DNA of 64,000 nt from Odoribacter lunatus (GCF_943193135.1 NZ_CALPCZ010000011.1:1-64000); one strand, 5' to 3'. Counted from the stretch's first letter, positions 44,000-54,777 are shown. Numbers and translations: made by a program. Notes: generated from the sequence alone by a model not told the origin.

Positions 44000-44293
44000 T
44001 TGGAAAAAACGGTAAAACGGCCCCCTTAAAAACGGAGGAAAGTGCCCCTTGGAAAACGGTCGAAGTTGATCAGCTGAAAACGCTTCAAATTGCCCCCTCG
44101 TGGGAGCATAAAAAAATCTATGAAACAAACTAGCAATTTTTATAAAAAACAGATAAAATAAAAGTTTAACTCGGGCTTTAATCTTCTATTTTAGACCCCA
44201 TTCCCGATGAACAACTTTACACTTTTTTGAAGGAGGAACTTTAGGTGGTCACTTCCCTCCGTTTTTAAGGGGTCAAGTTTTCCGTTTTTTCCA
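44000..44293. mobile_element. Non-autonomous IS21 derivative (MITE-like)
   Basis: 294 bp are bounded by TGGAAAAAACGG (44000) and CCGTTTTTTCCA (to 44293). Both sides carry the degenerate terminal repeats seen at the IS21 end at 1020-1143; 44025-44110 matches that end closely. There is no istA or istB, so internal deletion produced it. No clear target duplication is visible (left flank gatat, right flank gttta), so later rearrangement is possible. Confidence 0.75.
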
Positions 44294-44438
44294 GTTTATA
44301 AAGGCTTTAGATGAATATATTGATTATTACAATAATAAAAGAATTAAAGCCCGGTTAAAAGGAAAGAGTCCGGTACAATACCGAACTCTTTCTATTACTG
44401 GTTAATGTTTAATCTGTCCAACTTTTGGGGGCACTTCA
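44294..44438 (+). pseudogene. IS3-family OrfB 3' remnant and IS terminus
   Basis: The sequence matches 200-345 of the window almost base for base: the last 37 codons or so of OrfB (…[20 protein letters not shown]) and the IS end …gcacttca at 44438. The upstream part is missing and replaced by the IS21-derived element. Confidence 0.85.
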
Positions 44439-44487
44439 CATAGCGAGACAATCCCTACTGTTTGACCTAAAAATAATGAGAATTTAT

Positions 44488-45348
44488 TTATCCCAAATAA
44501 GTTTTTAACAATTTACTTCTTGACGAATGCCGCAAACGACGAATCGCTTTTTCTTTTATCTGACGTACACGCTCTCTTGTCAAACCGAACTTTTCTCCGA
44601 TTTCTTCCAAGGTCATTTCCTGTGTATTGATTCCAAAAAACAATTTAATAATGTCACGCTCTCTTTCTGTCAAAGTAGACAATGCTCTTTCAACTTCCGT
44701 AGACAGCGATTCACTAATTAATGTTTTATCTGCAATAGGCGAATCATCATTCACCAATACATCCAGCAAGCTATTGTCTTCCCCTTCAACAAAAGGTGCA
44801 TCCACCGAAATATGTCTTCCAGATACTCTCAATGTATCCGCTACTTTTTCTGCCGGCAAATCCAACGTATCCGCTAATTCTTCCGGAGAAGGACGCCGTT
44901 CGTTCTCTTGCTCAAAACGTGAAAAAGCCTTGTTGATTTTATTCAACGAACCTACCTGATTCAATGGCAAGCGCACGATACGCGACTGTTCCGCCAATGC
45001 TTGCAATATGGATTGACGAATCCACCAAACGGCATAAGAAATAAACTTGAATCCACGCGTTTCATCAAACTTTTCCGCTGCTTTAATCAAACCAAGATTT
45101 CCTTCGTTTATCAAATCCGGAAGACTCAAGCCTTGATTCTGATACTGTTTGGCAACAGAAACAACAAAGCGCAAATTAGCTCTCGTTAATTTCTCCAACG
45201 CACGCTGATCTCCTTTCCGGATTCGCTGCGCCAACTCTACTTCCTCTTCGACTGTAATTAAATCTTCCTTGCCGATTTCCTGCAAGTACTTATCAAGAGA
45301 AGCACTCTCCCTATTTGTAATTGATTTGGTTATCTTAAGCTGTCTCAT
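44488..45348 (-). CDS. rpoD: Primary sigma factor RpoD/SigA
   Basis: The 286-residue sigma-70 is of the short Bacteroidetes type, lacking region 1.1. Region 2 reads [20 protein letters not shown] and [20 protein letters not shown], region 3 follows, and region 4 reads [20 protein letters not shown]. It directs RNA polymerase to the TTTG/TAnnTTTG promoters that I see across the window. A TACTTTTG box lies upstream at 45379-45386. Confidence 0.96.
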   Translation of the reverse strand: MRQLKITKSITNRESASLDKYLQEIGKEDLITVEEEVELAQRIRKGDQRALEKLTRANLRFVVSVAKQYQNQGLSLPDLINEGNLGLIKAAEKFDETRGFKFISYAVWWIRQSILQALAEQSRIVRLPLNQVGSLNKINKAFSRFEQENERRPSPEELADTLDLPAEKVADTLRVSGRHISVDAPFVEGEDNSLLDVLVNDDSPIADKTLISESLSTEVERALSTLTERERDIIKLFFGINTQEMTLEEIGEKFGLTRERVRQIKEKAIRRLRHSSRSKLLKTYLG

Positions 45349-45378
45349 ATCTTATTCCCATACACCAAAAATCTTCTG

Positions 45379-45386
45379 CAAAAGTA
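45379..45386 (-). promoter_or_regulatory. -7 box of rpoD
   Basis: The minus strand reads TACTTTTG, a TAnnTTTG match about 30 nt upstream of the start codon. Confidence 0.5.
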
Positions 45387-45444
45387 AGATTTTTAATTCA
45401 TATTTCCACACCTACTTCTTTACAGAATTTAATATTAACATTTT

Positions 45445-46923
45445 TTAATCCAACATTGAAAAGGCAAAATATTCCACTCTTCCCCTCGGGCTAACGGCTG
45501 TAACAAAGACACCTTCATCTCCCAGTGAATTAATAATTCGTTTTAAATCGGCCTCATCATTAATCACCTGGTCATTTATTTTTATGATAATATACCCTTT
45601 CTGCAATCCTGCCGATTTAAACTTGCCGCTATTTACCTCCTTAATCTTCACTCCTTTATTCAAGCGGTAACGGACACGGTCTTCTTTGGTCAATGGAGCA
45701 ACTTTCACTCCCAGTATTCCAGATTCGTCTTTCGGTTCCACGGCTACTTCCCCATAAGAATTCTGCAACGTTACATCCATCTGTTTTTCATTACCGTTTC
45801 TTTTTACTTTCAAACGAATCACAGACCCCGGATGATATTTACCCAATTGTTCATAAAATTCCGGTGTGGTTTTTACTTCCACGCCGTTCACCCCCTGTAT
45901 AATATCTCCTTCTTTCATTCCGGCCTTTTGAGCAGCCCCTCCGGCTATAACATCACCGACATAAATACCCGAATTTTCCTGTATACCCAATTCTTCTGCC
46001 AAAGCAGGAGTCAATTCTCCCATTCGGATTCCCAAAACGCCCCTTTGCACTTTTCCGTAATCTTTCAAATCATTAACCACTTTCCGAACGATATTGACAG
46101 GTATGGCAAAAGCATACCCGGAATAAGCACCCGTTGGAGATTGAATCAAAGTATTGATACCTATTAATTCTCCTTTGGCATTAACCAAAGCTCCACCACT
46201 GTTTCCCGGATTAATGGCCGCATCCGTCTGTAAAAAAGATTCCAGACTCATCTGACCACGATTCATTCCCAAATCACGCGCTTTCGCACTAATGATTCCC
46301 GCTGTTACAGTTGAAGTCAAATTATATGGATTTCCAACAGCCAAGACCCATTCCCCCAATGCCACTTCATCCGAATTGCCATACTCGATATACGGTAATT
46401 CTTCACTTTCTATTTTTAATAAAGCAAGGTCCGTATTTAAATCCTGGCCTATCAATTTCGCTTCATACTCTTTCTTATCGTTCGCCACAATCATTACTTT
46501 GTCCGCGTCTTTGATTACATGGTTGTTCGTTATGATATAACCATCTTCGGAAATAATCACCCCCGAACCGTAGCCCGTTGTCATAGGAACCTGCCTTCCC
46601 TGCATTGTTCCACCGAAAAAATAATTTAAAAAAGGATTAGCGACATGTTCCCGCCCCATTTGTATGGTCTTCACATGCACCACTCCCGGTACAGCCCTTT
46701 GGGCTGCATACCTCAAATCAATACGCCCTTCGTTGTTCCCATTTTCAGGCATATTCTGCGTATAAGCCACCTGCTTTATTCCCGGACCGACTAATTCATG
46801 CCGAACCATCGGTCGCAACTGTTCCGTTCCGGTAAATTTTCCCATAACCAGAAATGCACCGAAACCACCTATGATTCCAAATAATAAACTGATAATAGAT
46901 CTCCTCATATTCATCTCTTGCAT
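45445..46923 (-). CDS. degQ: Periplasmic serine protease, HtrA/DegQ family
   Basis: The 492-residue protein has an N-terminal signal/anchor (SIISLLFGIIGGFGAFLVMG) and a trypsin-like domain with His in ITNNHVIKDAD, Asp in DLNTDLALLKIE and Ser in GNSGGALVN. Two PDZ domains follow (about 290-385 and 400-490, the second with KSAGLQKGYIIIKINDQ). It degrades or refolds misfolded envelope proteins. In-frame ATGs at 46914 and 46908 are also possible starts. Confidence 0.95.
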   Translation of the reverse strand: MQEMNMRRSIISLLFGIIGGFGAFLVMGKFTGTEQLRPMVRHELVGPGIKQVAYTQNMPENGNNEGRIDLRYAAQRAVPGVVHVKTIQMGREHVANPFLNYFFGGTMQGRQVPMTTGYGSGVIISEDGYIITNNHVIKDADKVMIVANDKKEYEAKLIGQDLNTDLALLKIESEELPYIEYGNSDEVALGEWVLAVGNPYNLTSTVTAGIISAKARDLGMNRGQMSLESFLQTDAAINPGNSGGALVNAKGELIGINTLIQSPTGAYSGYAFAIPVNIVRKVVNDLKDYGKVQRGVLGIRMGELTPALAEELGIQENSGIYVGDVIAGGAAQKAGMKEGDIIQGVNGVEVKTTPEFYEQLGKYHPGSVIRLKVKRNGNEKQMDVTLQNSYGEVAVEPKDESGILGVKVAPLTKEDRVRYRLNKGVKIKEVNSGKFKSAGLQKGYIIIKINDQVINDEADLKRIINSLGDEGVFVTAVSPRGRVEYFAFSMLD

Positions 46924-47069
46924 TATTTAATTAGTTTGTTCAGTTAATCTGACAGACTAAATTAGCAATTTCTTTGCCAAGAATATATTAAGAATATCTT
47001 AATTAGCAAAGCTTAACGTTACGCACAACTTATTAAATATTCAAGACATGACAGGCGGAGCAGATAGCC

Positions 47070-47483
47070 TTATTCTTCGCCAGTTTTCTCTTTAAAGACA
47101 GCAAGAACTTTTCCTTTCCGCAAGAAAGTGAGTTCTTTCCCTTTTATCTGAAAAGTAGTTGTATTTTCAAGCATCTTGAAAAAAAGACGTTCCATCTCGA
47201 TATCCGGACAGGTCATACGCGTCACTCCCATTTGGTAAAATTTCAATTTACGCCCGTCCTGCTCATAACCTCCGAAAAAATTATTGCATCCCGCCATACC
47301 AGCCACCTTGTTTTCCGTTACATCAAATTGCATGGTCACCTTATTGTCAGGTATTTTCATTTCTACCTTTTGTCCCTCAATAGAATCCAAAACCCACGTT
47401 TTATCTCCTAAATTCACATTATCTTTTTGAGAGTGACACATCGCCATCAACCCAGCCATACAAATCCACAATATTATTTTCAT
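47070..47483 (-). CDS. META-domain (HslJ-like) lipoprotein-type protein
   Basis: The roughly 137-residue protein has a signal sequence (IILWICMAGLMAMCHS; a Cys suggests possible lipidation) and one META domain. The domain shows WVLDSIEGQKV, then VAGMAGCNNFFGGYEQDG and MGVTRMTCPDIEMERLFFKML. HslJ relatives are linked to heat and novobiocin tolerance. It lies upstream of degQ in the same direction, which fits an envelope-stress theme. Confidence 0.88.
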   Translation of the reverse strand: MKIILWICMAGLMAMCHSQKDNVNLGDKTWVLDSIEGQKVEMKIPDNKVTMQFDVTENKVAGMAGCNNFFGGYEQDGRKLKFYQMGVTRMTCPDIEMERLFFKMLENTTTFQIKGKELTFLRKGKVLAVFKEKTGEE

Positions 47484-47583
47484 AACCAATATGTTTATTT
47501 TTTATCAATACATGCCATTTCTTACAAAATACATGCCAAGATGACTGTTTTCCCTTCACTTTGTAGAAAACAATTTTCATTTA

Positions 47584-48810
47584 TTAAAATCCTTTCTCCA
47601 CAACCTGATAACCGACAAAACGATAAGCCCCTAAATTATAATCATACACATAACAACGAATGTTATACTCATTATGTGTTTGATAAAAATTTCCCTGCAA
47701 CGTAACTAAATTGGGAATTGTATCTCCTTTGGGAACAACGGCATACATATAATCATAATAACCTTGTTTTACCTTTGCTTCTCCCACATAGGCCTTGTTT
47801 TGGGCATCATAAGTCATTCGCTGCTGCGGCAAAATCCGCCATCCCGCAAATTTTCCATAGATATATACTTCAGCCTCCGGTATTTCATGAGGATAATATA
47901 TAGCAAAATGAGCGATTATATAATCCGCTTCCAATTCAGAATTATTGACATTTTCCGCCTGAATGACAAAATTCCCGTCACGATTAGGTAAAGGCGAATA
48001 CATCGTATAGACAGACCCCGGCACCAATACGAAATTATACAAGCCATCCGGCCCTTTCAACACATCCTTTACATACTGGGTATAATACACCAAACTGGAA
48101 CAATCAAAATTACGAAACGGCGCTAATCCATTAAAAACATTATTCACACCATTACCATATACCAGTTGATTCTGACGGACAAAATCCGGAGTAAAATTCC
48201 GACGACTATTGGGATCCTGATTCTGCGTAACATACACTTTCACATCCTTTATCGGATTGTAAACGGGCAAATTGTCATAGGACACCGTAAAATTCAACTG
48301 CTGGGAAGTATTCAGATATTGAGGAAGTGTTGATGTTGTCACCGACGCTTGTATCAATACCCGGTTTTCTACGACGGAAAATCGCTGGGAAATAACAACA
48401 CTGTCGAGATTATCATCATTGTAAATTTGAAGAAGATAATTGCCCGATAGTTTCACACTAGCATCTTCGTTAGGAAACATCAAAGTGAAATGCGTATAAG
48501 ATACCTGGGTATTGAAAGAATTATTGTAGTTATTCAACGGATTGCTGTAAAAACCGTTCAAATAGGAAAATGAACTCAAATTGGAAGGATTCCAGTCCGG
48601 ATCACAATGGACAATTTGATAAGAATAGGAATTTATCTCGGAACTCAAATCGTCAAAAGCAAAAACCAATCTTTGATTGCCGCCCAACGCGATAACCGGC
48701 TCTGAAAAAGGGTTCCCCTCCGGATAGCATTGGATTGTTTTTATATAAGACGGTTGTGTCCATCCCTCTTGCAAACAACACAATAAAACTAAAATCAAAA
48801 AAAATCTCAT
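47584..48810 (-). CDS. Type IX secretion system plug protein (DUF5103)
   Basis: The 408-residue protein has a signal peptide (FFLILVLLCCLQEGWT) and the hallmark IKTIQCYPEGNPFSEPVIAL. It has YSYQIVHCDPDWNPSNLS and the C-terminal ITPLGP-like FAGWRILPQQRMTYD region. This family seals the SprA translocon of the T9SS. The rest of the T9SS is not in the window. Confidence 0.85.
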   Translation of the reverse strand: MRFFLILVLLCCLQEGWTQPSYIKTIQCYPEGNPFSEPVIALGGNQRLVFAFDDLSSEINSYSYQIVHCDPDWNPSNLSSFSYLNGFYSNPLNNYNNSFNTQVSYTHFTLMFPNEDASVKLSGNYLLQIYNDDNLDSVVISQRFSVVENRVLIQASVTTSTLPQYLNTSQQLNFTVSYDNLPVYNPIKDVKVYVTQNQDPNSRRNFTPDFVRQNQLVYGNGVNNVFNGLAPFRNFDCSSLVYYTQYVKDVLKGPDGLYNFVLVPGSVYTMYSPLPNRDGNFVIQAENVNNSELEADYIIAHFAIYYPHEIPEAEVYIYGKFAGWRILPQQRMTYDAQNKAYVGEAKVKQGYYDYMYAVVPKGDTIPNLVTLQGNFYQTHNEYNIRCYVYDYNLGAYRFVGYQVVEKGF

Positions 48811-48863
48811 TCTCCTTAAATTAAAATTCGATTAACGACAAAATTACGTAATAGGTTTGTATA

Positions 48864-48893
48864 TTTGTGGTTTGTTTGGAAAATTTAAATTTG
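48864..48893 (+). promoter_or_regulatory. Promoter of the nqr operon
   Basis: TTTG (48864-48867) and TAAATTTG (48886-48893) are 18 bp apart and end about 35 nt before nqrA. A further TATATTTG (48860-48867) overlaps the -33 box. Confidence 0.65.
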
Positions 48894-48928
48894 TATTTTA
48901 TAATTCTAACTAATTTAATAAATATAGC

Positions 48929-50284
48929 ATGTCCAAGGTAATTACATTGAAAAAAGGCCTTGATATCAAGCTGAACGGGGAAGCCGAAAAAACGGTGAAT
49001 ACCGGCGTAAACAGTATGTATTATGCCGTGAAGCCAACTGATTTTTTCACACTGACGCCCCGATTGGCAGTTAAGGCTGGCGACGTAGTAAAAGCGGGCG
49101 ATGTTTTATTCACCGATAAAGCAAACCCTGAAATCAAATTTACGTCTCCCGTCAGCGGCACGGTGGAAGCCGTTAACCGCGGAGAACGCCGTAAATTGCT
49201 TGAAGTAGTCGTGAAAGCAGACGAGCAAATTGCTTATACAGATTTCGGCAAGGCAGACGTAAACCAGTTAAATCGGGAAGAAATCATTGCCAAGCTGCTT
49301 GACAGCGGCGTATGGCCGTTAATCATACAACGTCCTTACGGTATTTTGGCTAATCCCGCCATTCAGCCCCAAGCAGTTTTCGTTTCTGCATTCGATTCCT
49401 CTCCTTTGGCTCCCAATTACGAATTTGCGCTGAAAGATGAAGAAAAAAACCTGCAAACAGGTTTCGACTGCCTAAAAAAACTCTGTAATGCAGATGTTCA
49501 TTTAGGTTTAAAAGCCGGTACGGGAGAAAATTCCGTATTCAGCCGTCTGAAAAATGTGGACATAACCTATTTCGCAGGTCCTCATCCGGCTGGTAACACA
49601 GGTATCCAGATTAATCACGTCCGTCCGATTAACAAGGGCGAACACATCTGGACCGTCAATATTCAGGATGTTGCCATCATCGGCCGCTTGTTCAACGAAG
49701 GACACTACGATGCACGCAAAATCATCGCCCTGACCGGTTCGGAAGTAACAGCACCCGCTTATTACTCAACCATTCTCGGTGCACAGGTATCCAGTCTGAC
49801 GGAAGGGAAACTGAAAAACCAGACCCACCAGCGTATCATTTCCGGTAACGTACTAACGGGTACCAAAGTGAGCGAATCGGATTTCTTAGGTTATTTCGCC
49901 AACCAGATTACCGTCATACCCGAAGGCGACGAATACGAATTTTTGGGCTGGGCCACCCCCGGTTTCAACAAATTCTCCGCCAGCAAACTGTTTCCCTCTT
50001 TCCTTTGTCCGAACAGACACTACACGCTAAATGCCAACCTTCACGGCGAACGGCGTGCCTTTGTAGTAAGCGGACAATACGAAAAAGTACTACCAATGGA
50101 TATTTTCCCGGTATATTTGCTCAAAGCCGTACTGGCCGAAGACATTGACAAGATGGAACAACTCGGTATTTATGAGGTGCTGCCGGAAGACATGGCGCTG
50201 TGCGAATTCGTTTGTACCTCCAAGACCCCGGTTCAGAAAATCCTGCGGGGCGGTCTGGAATTAATGATGAAAGAAACCAACTAA
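48929..50284 (+). CDS. nqrA: Na+-translocating NADH:quinone oxidoreductase subunit A
   Basis: The 451-residue soluble subunit starts VITLKKGLDIKLNGEAE. It has a barrel-sandwich domain (TSPVSGTVEAVNRGERRKL) followed by the Rossmann-like and SLBB-type parts (GPHPAGNTGIQINHVRP). It faces the cytoplasm and lies near the quinone site. It is first in a six-gene operon nqrABCDEF that pumps Na+ with NADH oxidation. Confidence 0.96.
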   Translation: MSKVITLKKGLDIKLNGEAEKTVNTGVNSMYYAVKPTDFFTLTPRLAVKAGDVVKAGDVLFTDKANPEIKFTSPVSGTVEAVNRGERRKLLEVVVKADEQIAYTDFGKADVNQLNREEIIAKLLDSGVWPLIIQRPYGILANPAIQPQAVFVSAFDSSPLAPNYEFALKDEEKNLQTGFDCLKKLCNADVHLGLKAGTGENSVFSRLKNVDITYFAGPHPAGNTGIQINHVRPINKGEHIWTVNIQDVAIIGRLFNEGHYDARKIIALTGSEVTAPAYYSTILGAQVSSLTEGKLKNQTHQRIISGNVLTGTKVSESDFLGYFANQITVIPEGDEYEFLGWATPGFNKFSASKLFPSFLCPNRHYTLNANLHGERRAFVVSGQYEKVLPMDIFPVYLLKAVLAEDIDKMEQLGIYEVLPEDMALCEFVCTSKTPVQKILRGGLELMMKETN

Positions 50285-50296
50285 TTGAGATGTAAG

Positions 50297-51448
50297 ATGA
50301 ATTTTTTAAGGAATTTTTTAGATAAGCAAAAACCCAAATTTGAAAAAGGAGGAAAACTGGAAAAATTACACTCCGTTTTCACCGGTTTTGAGTCTTTTCT
50401 TTTCGTGCCGAACCGCACGACCTGTTCCGGCTCACACATCCGTGACGCCGTGGATTTGAAAAGAACCATGATTGTAGTAGTCATGGCATTGATACCGGCA
50501 CTTCTTTTCGGTATTTACAATGTAGGATTTCAGCATTTCAAAGCATTAGGCACACTAGCTGAAACCGGTTTTTGCCAACTGTTTTTCTACGGTCTGTGGA
50601 AAGTGCTGCCGATGATTGTCGTATCCTATGTAGTGGGATTGGGTATCGAATTCGCCGTTGCCCAAATCCGGGGACATGAAATCAATGAGGGATTCCTGGT
50701 ATCCGGATTGTTGATCCCGATGATTATGCCGGTGGAAGCTCCCCTGTGGATGATTGCCGTTGCTACAGCTTTTGCCGTGATTATCGGAAAAGAAATTTTC
50801 GGAGGTACGGGAATGAACATCTGGAATCCGGCCTTATTGGCCCGGGCATTCTTTTTCTTCTCTTATCCGGCCAAAATTTCCGGTGATGCCGTATGGATTG
50901 CAGAAAAAGCAGACGGATTTTCAGGCGCTACGCCGTTGGCGGAAGCCGCTTTAGGCAACCCACTGCCCGATTTCGCCACCATGTTCTGGGGATTTATTCC
51001 CGGTTCCGTTGGTGAAACCTCCACATTCTGCATCCTTATCGGAGCTTTAATTCTACTGCTGACAAATGTGGCAAGCTGGAGAATTATGCTGTCTGTTTTT
51101 GCTGGCGGTCTGCTGATGGGCTGGTTACTGAACGCAACGCTACCAGAAACCAATGTATATGCCCACATCCCCGCCTGGGAACATTTAATCATGGGCGGTT
51201 TCGCTTTCGGTGCCGTATTTATGGCAACGGATCCGGTAACCTCCGCACAGACCAACAAAGGCAAATGGATATACGGCTTCCTGGTCGGCGTAATGGCCAT
51301 CATTATCCGTACTTTGAACCCCGGTTATCCGGAAGGCATGATGCTCGCCATCCTGTTGATGAACACCTTTGCTCCGCTGATCGACTGGTTTGTGGTACAG
51401 GGAAACATCAAACGCAGATTAAAAAGAGCCAAACTCATTGCAGACTGA
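50297..51448 (+). CDS. nqrB: Na+-NQR subunit B
   Basis: The 383-residue membrane protein has about ten helices. DGFSGATPLAEA holds the Thr that carries covalent FMN. ATDPVTSAQTNKGKW and LGIEFAVAQIRGHEINEGF are conserved family segments. The ATG at 50297 is preferred to an upstream TTG at 50285. It forms the Na+ channel and quinone site with NqrA. Confidence 0.96.
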   Translation: MNFLRNFLDKQKPKFEKGGKLEKLHSVFTGFESFLFVPNRTTCSGSHIRDAVDLKRTMIVVVMALIPALLFGIYNVGFQHFKALGTLAETGFCQLFFYGLWKVLPMIVVSYVVGLGIEFAVAQIRGHEINEGFLVSGLLIPMIMPVEAPLWMIAVATAFAVIIGKEIFGGTGMNIWNPALLARAFFFFSYPAKISGDAVWIAEKADGFSGATPLAEAALGNPLPDFATMFWGFIPGSVGETSTFCILIGALILLLTNVASWRIMLSVFAGGLLMGWLLNATLPETNVYAHIPAWEHLIMGGFAFGAVFMATDPVTSAQTNKGKWIYGFLVGVMAIIIRTLNPGYPEGMMLAILLMNTFAPLIDWFVVQGNIKRRLKRAKLIAD

Positions 51449-51488
51449 AAGTTGTAAACCGGGATTTACAATCTAAAATTCAAAAATT

Positions 51489-52175
51489 ATGAATAGACAA
51501 GGAAATACTTATACGTTTGTGTATTCGATTGTACTGGTAGTCGTAGTGGCCGCACTGCTGTCCATTATCGCACTCAGCCTGCAACCTGCACAAAACGAAA
51601 ACATAAAAAACGAAAAACGCCAGAATATCCTGCGTTCCGTCAATATATCATCGACGGCAGCCGAATCGGGAACGCTGTTTAACAAATATATCACCGAACA
51701 GTTCATCGTCAATTCCAAAGGTGAACGTATAGAAGGAAATGCTTTCAACGTCGATGTCGCCAAAGAAGCTAAAAAAGCATGTGACCAACGGCAGTTACCC
51801 GTATTCGTTGCCCAAACGGAAAACGGGACGAAATACATCCTGCCTTTATACGGAGCCGGGCTTTGGGGGCCGATCTGGGGCTACGTCTCACTGAATGATG
51901 ACAAAAACACCGTCTACGGAACTGTTTTCGACCACCAGGGCGAAACTCCGGGATTGGGAGCAGAAATCACGAGTCCGCATTTCCAAACCCAATTCCAGGG
52001 CAAACTGATTTTCGATGACGACCAGCTGGTTTCCATACTTGTCAAAAAAGGCGGCAATGCCACCGGTTCTCACGAAGTAGATGCCATTTCGGGCGGAACC
52101 ATCACCTCCCGTGGTGTGGAAGCCATGATTAAAAGTTATTTAACCTGTTACGAATCTTTCTTAAAACAAAAATAG
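51489..52175 (+). CDS. nqrC: Na+-NQR subunit C
   Basis: The 228-residue protein has one N-terminal membrane helix ([20 protein letters not shown]) and a periplasmic FMN-binding domain. Its [15 protein letters not shown] carries the flavinylation Thr. An ApbE-type flavin transferase is needed but not in the window. The pair [12 protein letters not shown] is a family signature. Confidence 0.95.
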   Translation: MNRQGNTYTFVYSIVLVVVVAALLSIIALSLQPAQNENIKNEKRQNILRSVNISSTAAESGTLFNKYITEQFIVNSKGERIEGNAFNVDVAKEAKKACDQRQLPVFVAQTENGTKYILPLYGAGLWGPIWGYVSLNDDKNTVYGTVFDHQGETPGLGAEITSPHFQTQFQGKLIFDDDQLVSILVKKGGNATGSHEVDAISGGTITSRGVEAMIKSYLTCYESFLKQK

Positions 52176-52177
52176 TA

Positions 52178-52819
52178 ATGAGCGAAAAAGAATCATTATT
52201 TTCAGCAAAGAACCGGCAGTTACTCCTGGGACCTTTGAGCAAGAATAACCCGGTAATCGTCCAGATTCTGGGTATTTGCTCCGCTTTGGCAGTAACAGCA
52301 AAATTAGAACCGGCCATCGTTATGGGAATTGCAGTAACGGCTGTAACCGCTTTTTCCAATGTCATACTCTCCCTGTTACGCAATACGATTCCGAACCGTG
52401 TCCGTATCATCGTTCAGTTGGTCGTAGTGGCAGCCCTGGTAATTATAGTAGACCAGCTTCTGAAAGCCTACGCTTATGAAATAAGCAAACAGCTGTCTGT
52501 TTTTGTAGGTCTGATTATCACCAACTGTATCATCATGGGACGCATCGAAGCCTTCGCCTTAGGAAACCGCCCCTGGCCCGCCCTGTTAGACGGAATCGGC
52601 AGCGGTCTGGGATACGGCCTGATACTTGTTGTCGTAGCTTTCTTTCGTGAATTGCTGGGCTCCGGCACGCTATTCGGCATACAGGTCATTCCGCAGGTAT
52701 GCTACGACTGGGGCTACCGTAACAACGGACTGATGATCCTGGCCCCGATGGCACTGATACTCGTCGGTATCATTATTTGGGTACACCGTTCCAAAAACAA
52801 GGAATTAATTGAAAAATAA
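52178..52819 (+). CDS. nqrD: Na+-NQR subunit D
   Basis: The 213-residue integral membrane subunit has about six helices and the conserved [20 protein letters not shown]. The Cys in TNCI helps bind the intramembrane Fe centre between NqrD and NqrE. The gene begins 2 bp after nqrC. Confidence 0.95.
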   Translation: MSEKESLFSAKNRQLLLGPLSKNNPVIVQILGICSALAVTAKLEPAIVMGIAVTAVTAFSNVILSLLRNTIPNRVRIIVQLVVVAALVIIVDQLLKAYAYEISKQLSVFVGLIITNCIIMGRIEAFALGNRPWPALLDGIGSGLGYGLILVVVAFFRELLGSGTLFGIQVIPQVCYDWGYRNNGLMILAPMALILVGIIIWVHRSKNKELIEK

Positions 52820-52836
52820 AGAAAAGAGAAGAAGAT

Positions 52837-53457
52837 ATGGAAAATTTATTAAACATATTTGTCCGTTCTATATTCATCGACAACATGATATTTGCATACT
52901 TCCTGGGTATGTGCTCCTATCTTGCCGTGTCGAAAACCGTTAAAACTTCTTTCGGTCTGGGTATAGCCGTGATTTTCGTACTGTTTATCACAGTACCTGT
53001 AAACTATCTGCTCGACAATTATGTACTCAAAGCCGGAGCCCTGACCTGGCTTCTCGGAGAAGAGGCTGCCAACATAGATTTGAGCTTTCTGAGTTTCATC
53101 ATGTTCATCGCCATCATTGCTGCAATGGTGCAATTGGTAGAGATGATTGTCGAAAAATTCGCACCTGCGTTATACAACCAGTTGGGAATCTTCCTTCCCC
53201 TGATTGCCGTGAACTGCGCTATCATGGGAGCTTCCCTGTTCATGCAGCAAAGAGATTACGCCAACGTGGGAGAAGTAACGGCTTTCGGACTGGGTTCCGG
53301 AATCGGATGGATGCTGGCCATTGTCGGTATTGCCGCCATTCGGGAGAAACTGAAATATTCCAATATTCCGGCTCCTCTGAGAGGCATCGGCATCACTTTC
53401 ATCGTAACGGGACTGATGGCCATTTCTTTCATGAGCTTTTTGGGTATCAATCTCTAA
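52837..53457 (+). CDS. nqrE: Na+-NQR subunit E
   Basis: The 206-residue integral membrane subunit, a homologue of NqrD in inverted topology, has [20 protein letters not shown] with the Fe-binding Cys. The first helices ([19 protein letters not shown]) carry the second Cys. Confidence 0.95.
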   Translation: MENLLNIFVRSIFIDNMIFAYFLGMCSYLAVSKTVKTSFGLGIAVIFVLFITVPVNYLLDNYVLKAGALTWLLGEEAANIDLSFLSFIMFIAIIAAMVQLVEMIVEKFAPALYNQLGIFLPLIAVNCAIMGASLFMQQRDYANVGEVTAFGLGSGIGWMLAIVGIAAIREKLKYSNIPAPLRGIGITFIVTGLMAISFMSFLGINL

Positions 53458-53499
53458 ATGCAGATTCATTCGGTCTAAAATCTTAAAATTAAAAATAAC

Positions 53500-54768
53500 A
53501 TGATAGCATTAGCAATAAATACAACAATTGTTTCTGCCGGCATTGTAGTATTTCTTATTGTCACTCTGGTGCTCGTCGGAATACTTTTGTTTGCAAAAGC
53601 CAAACTGACCCCCAAAGGTGACGTACAAATCGACATCAATGACGGAGACAGAGTATTAACCACCCAACCGGGAGGTTCTCTACTGGCAGCTTTGGGAAAT
53701 CAGAAAATCTTCCTCCCTTCTGCCTGCGGAGGAAAAGGTTCCTGCGGTATGTGTAAATGTCAGGTATTGTCCGGTGCAGGAAGCATTCTCCCGACGGAAA
53801 CCGGCTTTTTCTCTTACAAACAGCAACACGACAACTGGCGTCTGGCTTGTCAGGTAAAAGTGAAAGAGAATATCAAAATGAAAATCCCGGAATCCATCCT
53901 GGGAATCAAGAAATGGGAATGTACCGTAGTGTCCAACCGCAACATCTCCACTTTCCTGAAAGAATTCGTGGTAAAATTACCGGAAGGAGAAAATCTGAAA
54001 TTCAAATCAGGCGGATACATCCAGATTGATGTTCCGGCCATCGACGTTGATTTCAAAAATATTGAAGTCGATGAAAAATACAAAGCCGACTGGGAAAAAA
54101 TGAAAATGTTCGACCTGAAGATGCACAATCCGGATGCTACCTACCGTGCCTACTCTATGGCCAACTCTCCGGCAGAAGGCAACATCATCATGCTGAACAT
54201 CCGTATCGCTACACCTCCGTTCGACCGGGCAACAGGTTCGTTCATGCCGGTGAATCCGGGTGTCTGTTCGTCTTTTATTTTCTCTCGCAAACCGGGTGAC
54301 AAAGTGACGATTTCCGGACCTTACGGAGAATTCTTCCTGCGTGAAACAAATAACGAAATGATGTTCATCGGCGGTGGTGCCGGTATGGCTCCGATGCGTT
54401 CACACATCTTCAACCTATTCCACACCATGCACACCGACCGGAAAGTCAGCTTCTGGTACGGCGCCCGCGCCCTTCAGGAAGCTCCTTACGTGGATGAATT
54501 CAACAAAATACAGGAAGAAAATCCAAACTTCCACTGGACACTAGCCTTAGACCGTCCCGACCCTGTCGCCGACGCTGCCGGTGTAGCCTATAAACCGGGA
54601 TTCGTTCACCAGGTAATTTTTGAAAACTACCTGAAAAATCACGAAAATCCCGAAGATATTGAATACTACCTCTGCGGACCTCCTATGATGATTGCAGCAG
54701 TCACCAAAATGCTGTACGACCTGGGAGTTCCCGACGAAAACATCATGTACGACAACTTCGGTGGTTAA
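53500..54768 (+). CDS. nqrF: Na+-NQR subunit F
   Basis: The 422-residue entry subunit has an N-terminal membrane helix and a 2Fe-2S domain (SACGGKGSCGMCKCQ with a fourth Cys in RLACQV). The FAD site is RAYSMANSP, and the NADH-binding part is IGGGAGMAPMRSHI, ending with FGG. It oxidises NADH and passes electrons to the Fe centre of NqrD/E. A terminator follows. Confidence 0.96.
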   Translation: MIALAINTTIVSAGIVVFLIVTLVLVGILLFAKAKLTPKGDVQIDINDGDRVLTTQPGGSLLAALGNQKIFLPSACGGKGSCGMCKCQVLSGAGSILPTETGFFSYKQQHDNWRLACQVKVKENIKMKIPESILGIKKWECTVVSNRNISTFLKEFVVKLPEGENLKFKSGGYIQIDVPAIDVDFKNIEVDEKYKADWEKMKMFDLKMHNPDATYRAYSMANSPAEGNIIMLNIRIATPPFDRATGSFMPVNPGVCSSFIFSRKPGDKVTISGPYGEFFLRETNNEMMFIGGGAGMAPMRSHIFNLFHTMHTDRKVSFWYGARALQEAPYVDEFNKIQEENPNFHWTLALDRPDPVADAAGVAYKPGFVHQVIFENYLKNHENPEDIEYYLCGPPMMIAAVTKMLYDLGVPDENIMYDNFGG

Positions 54769-54777
54769 ATATTCAAA

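Noticed and set aside
43835-44128. 97-residue frame running out of the IS21-derived element
   Set aside because: Its first half is translated terminal repeats; only the last 44 codons might be real.
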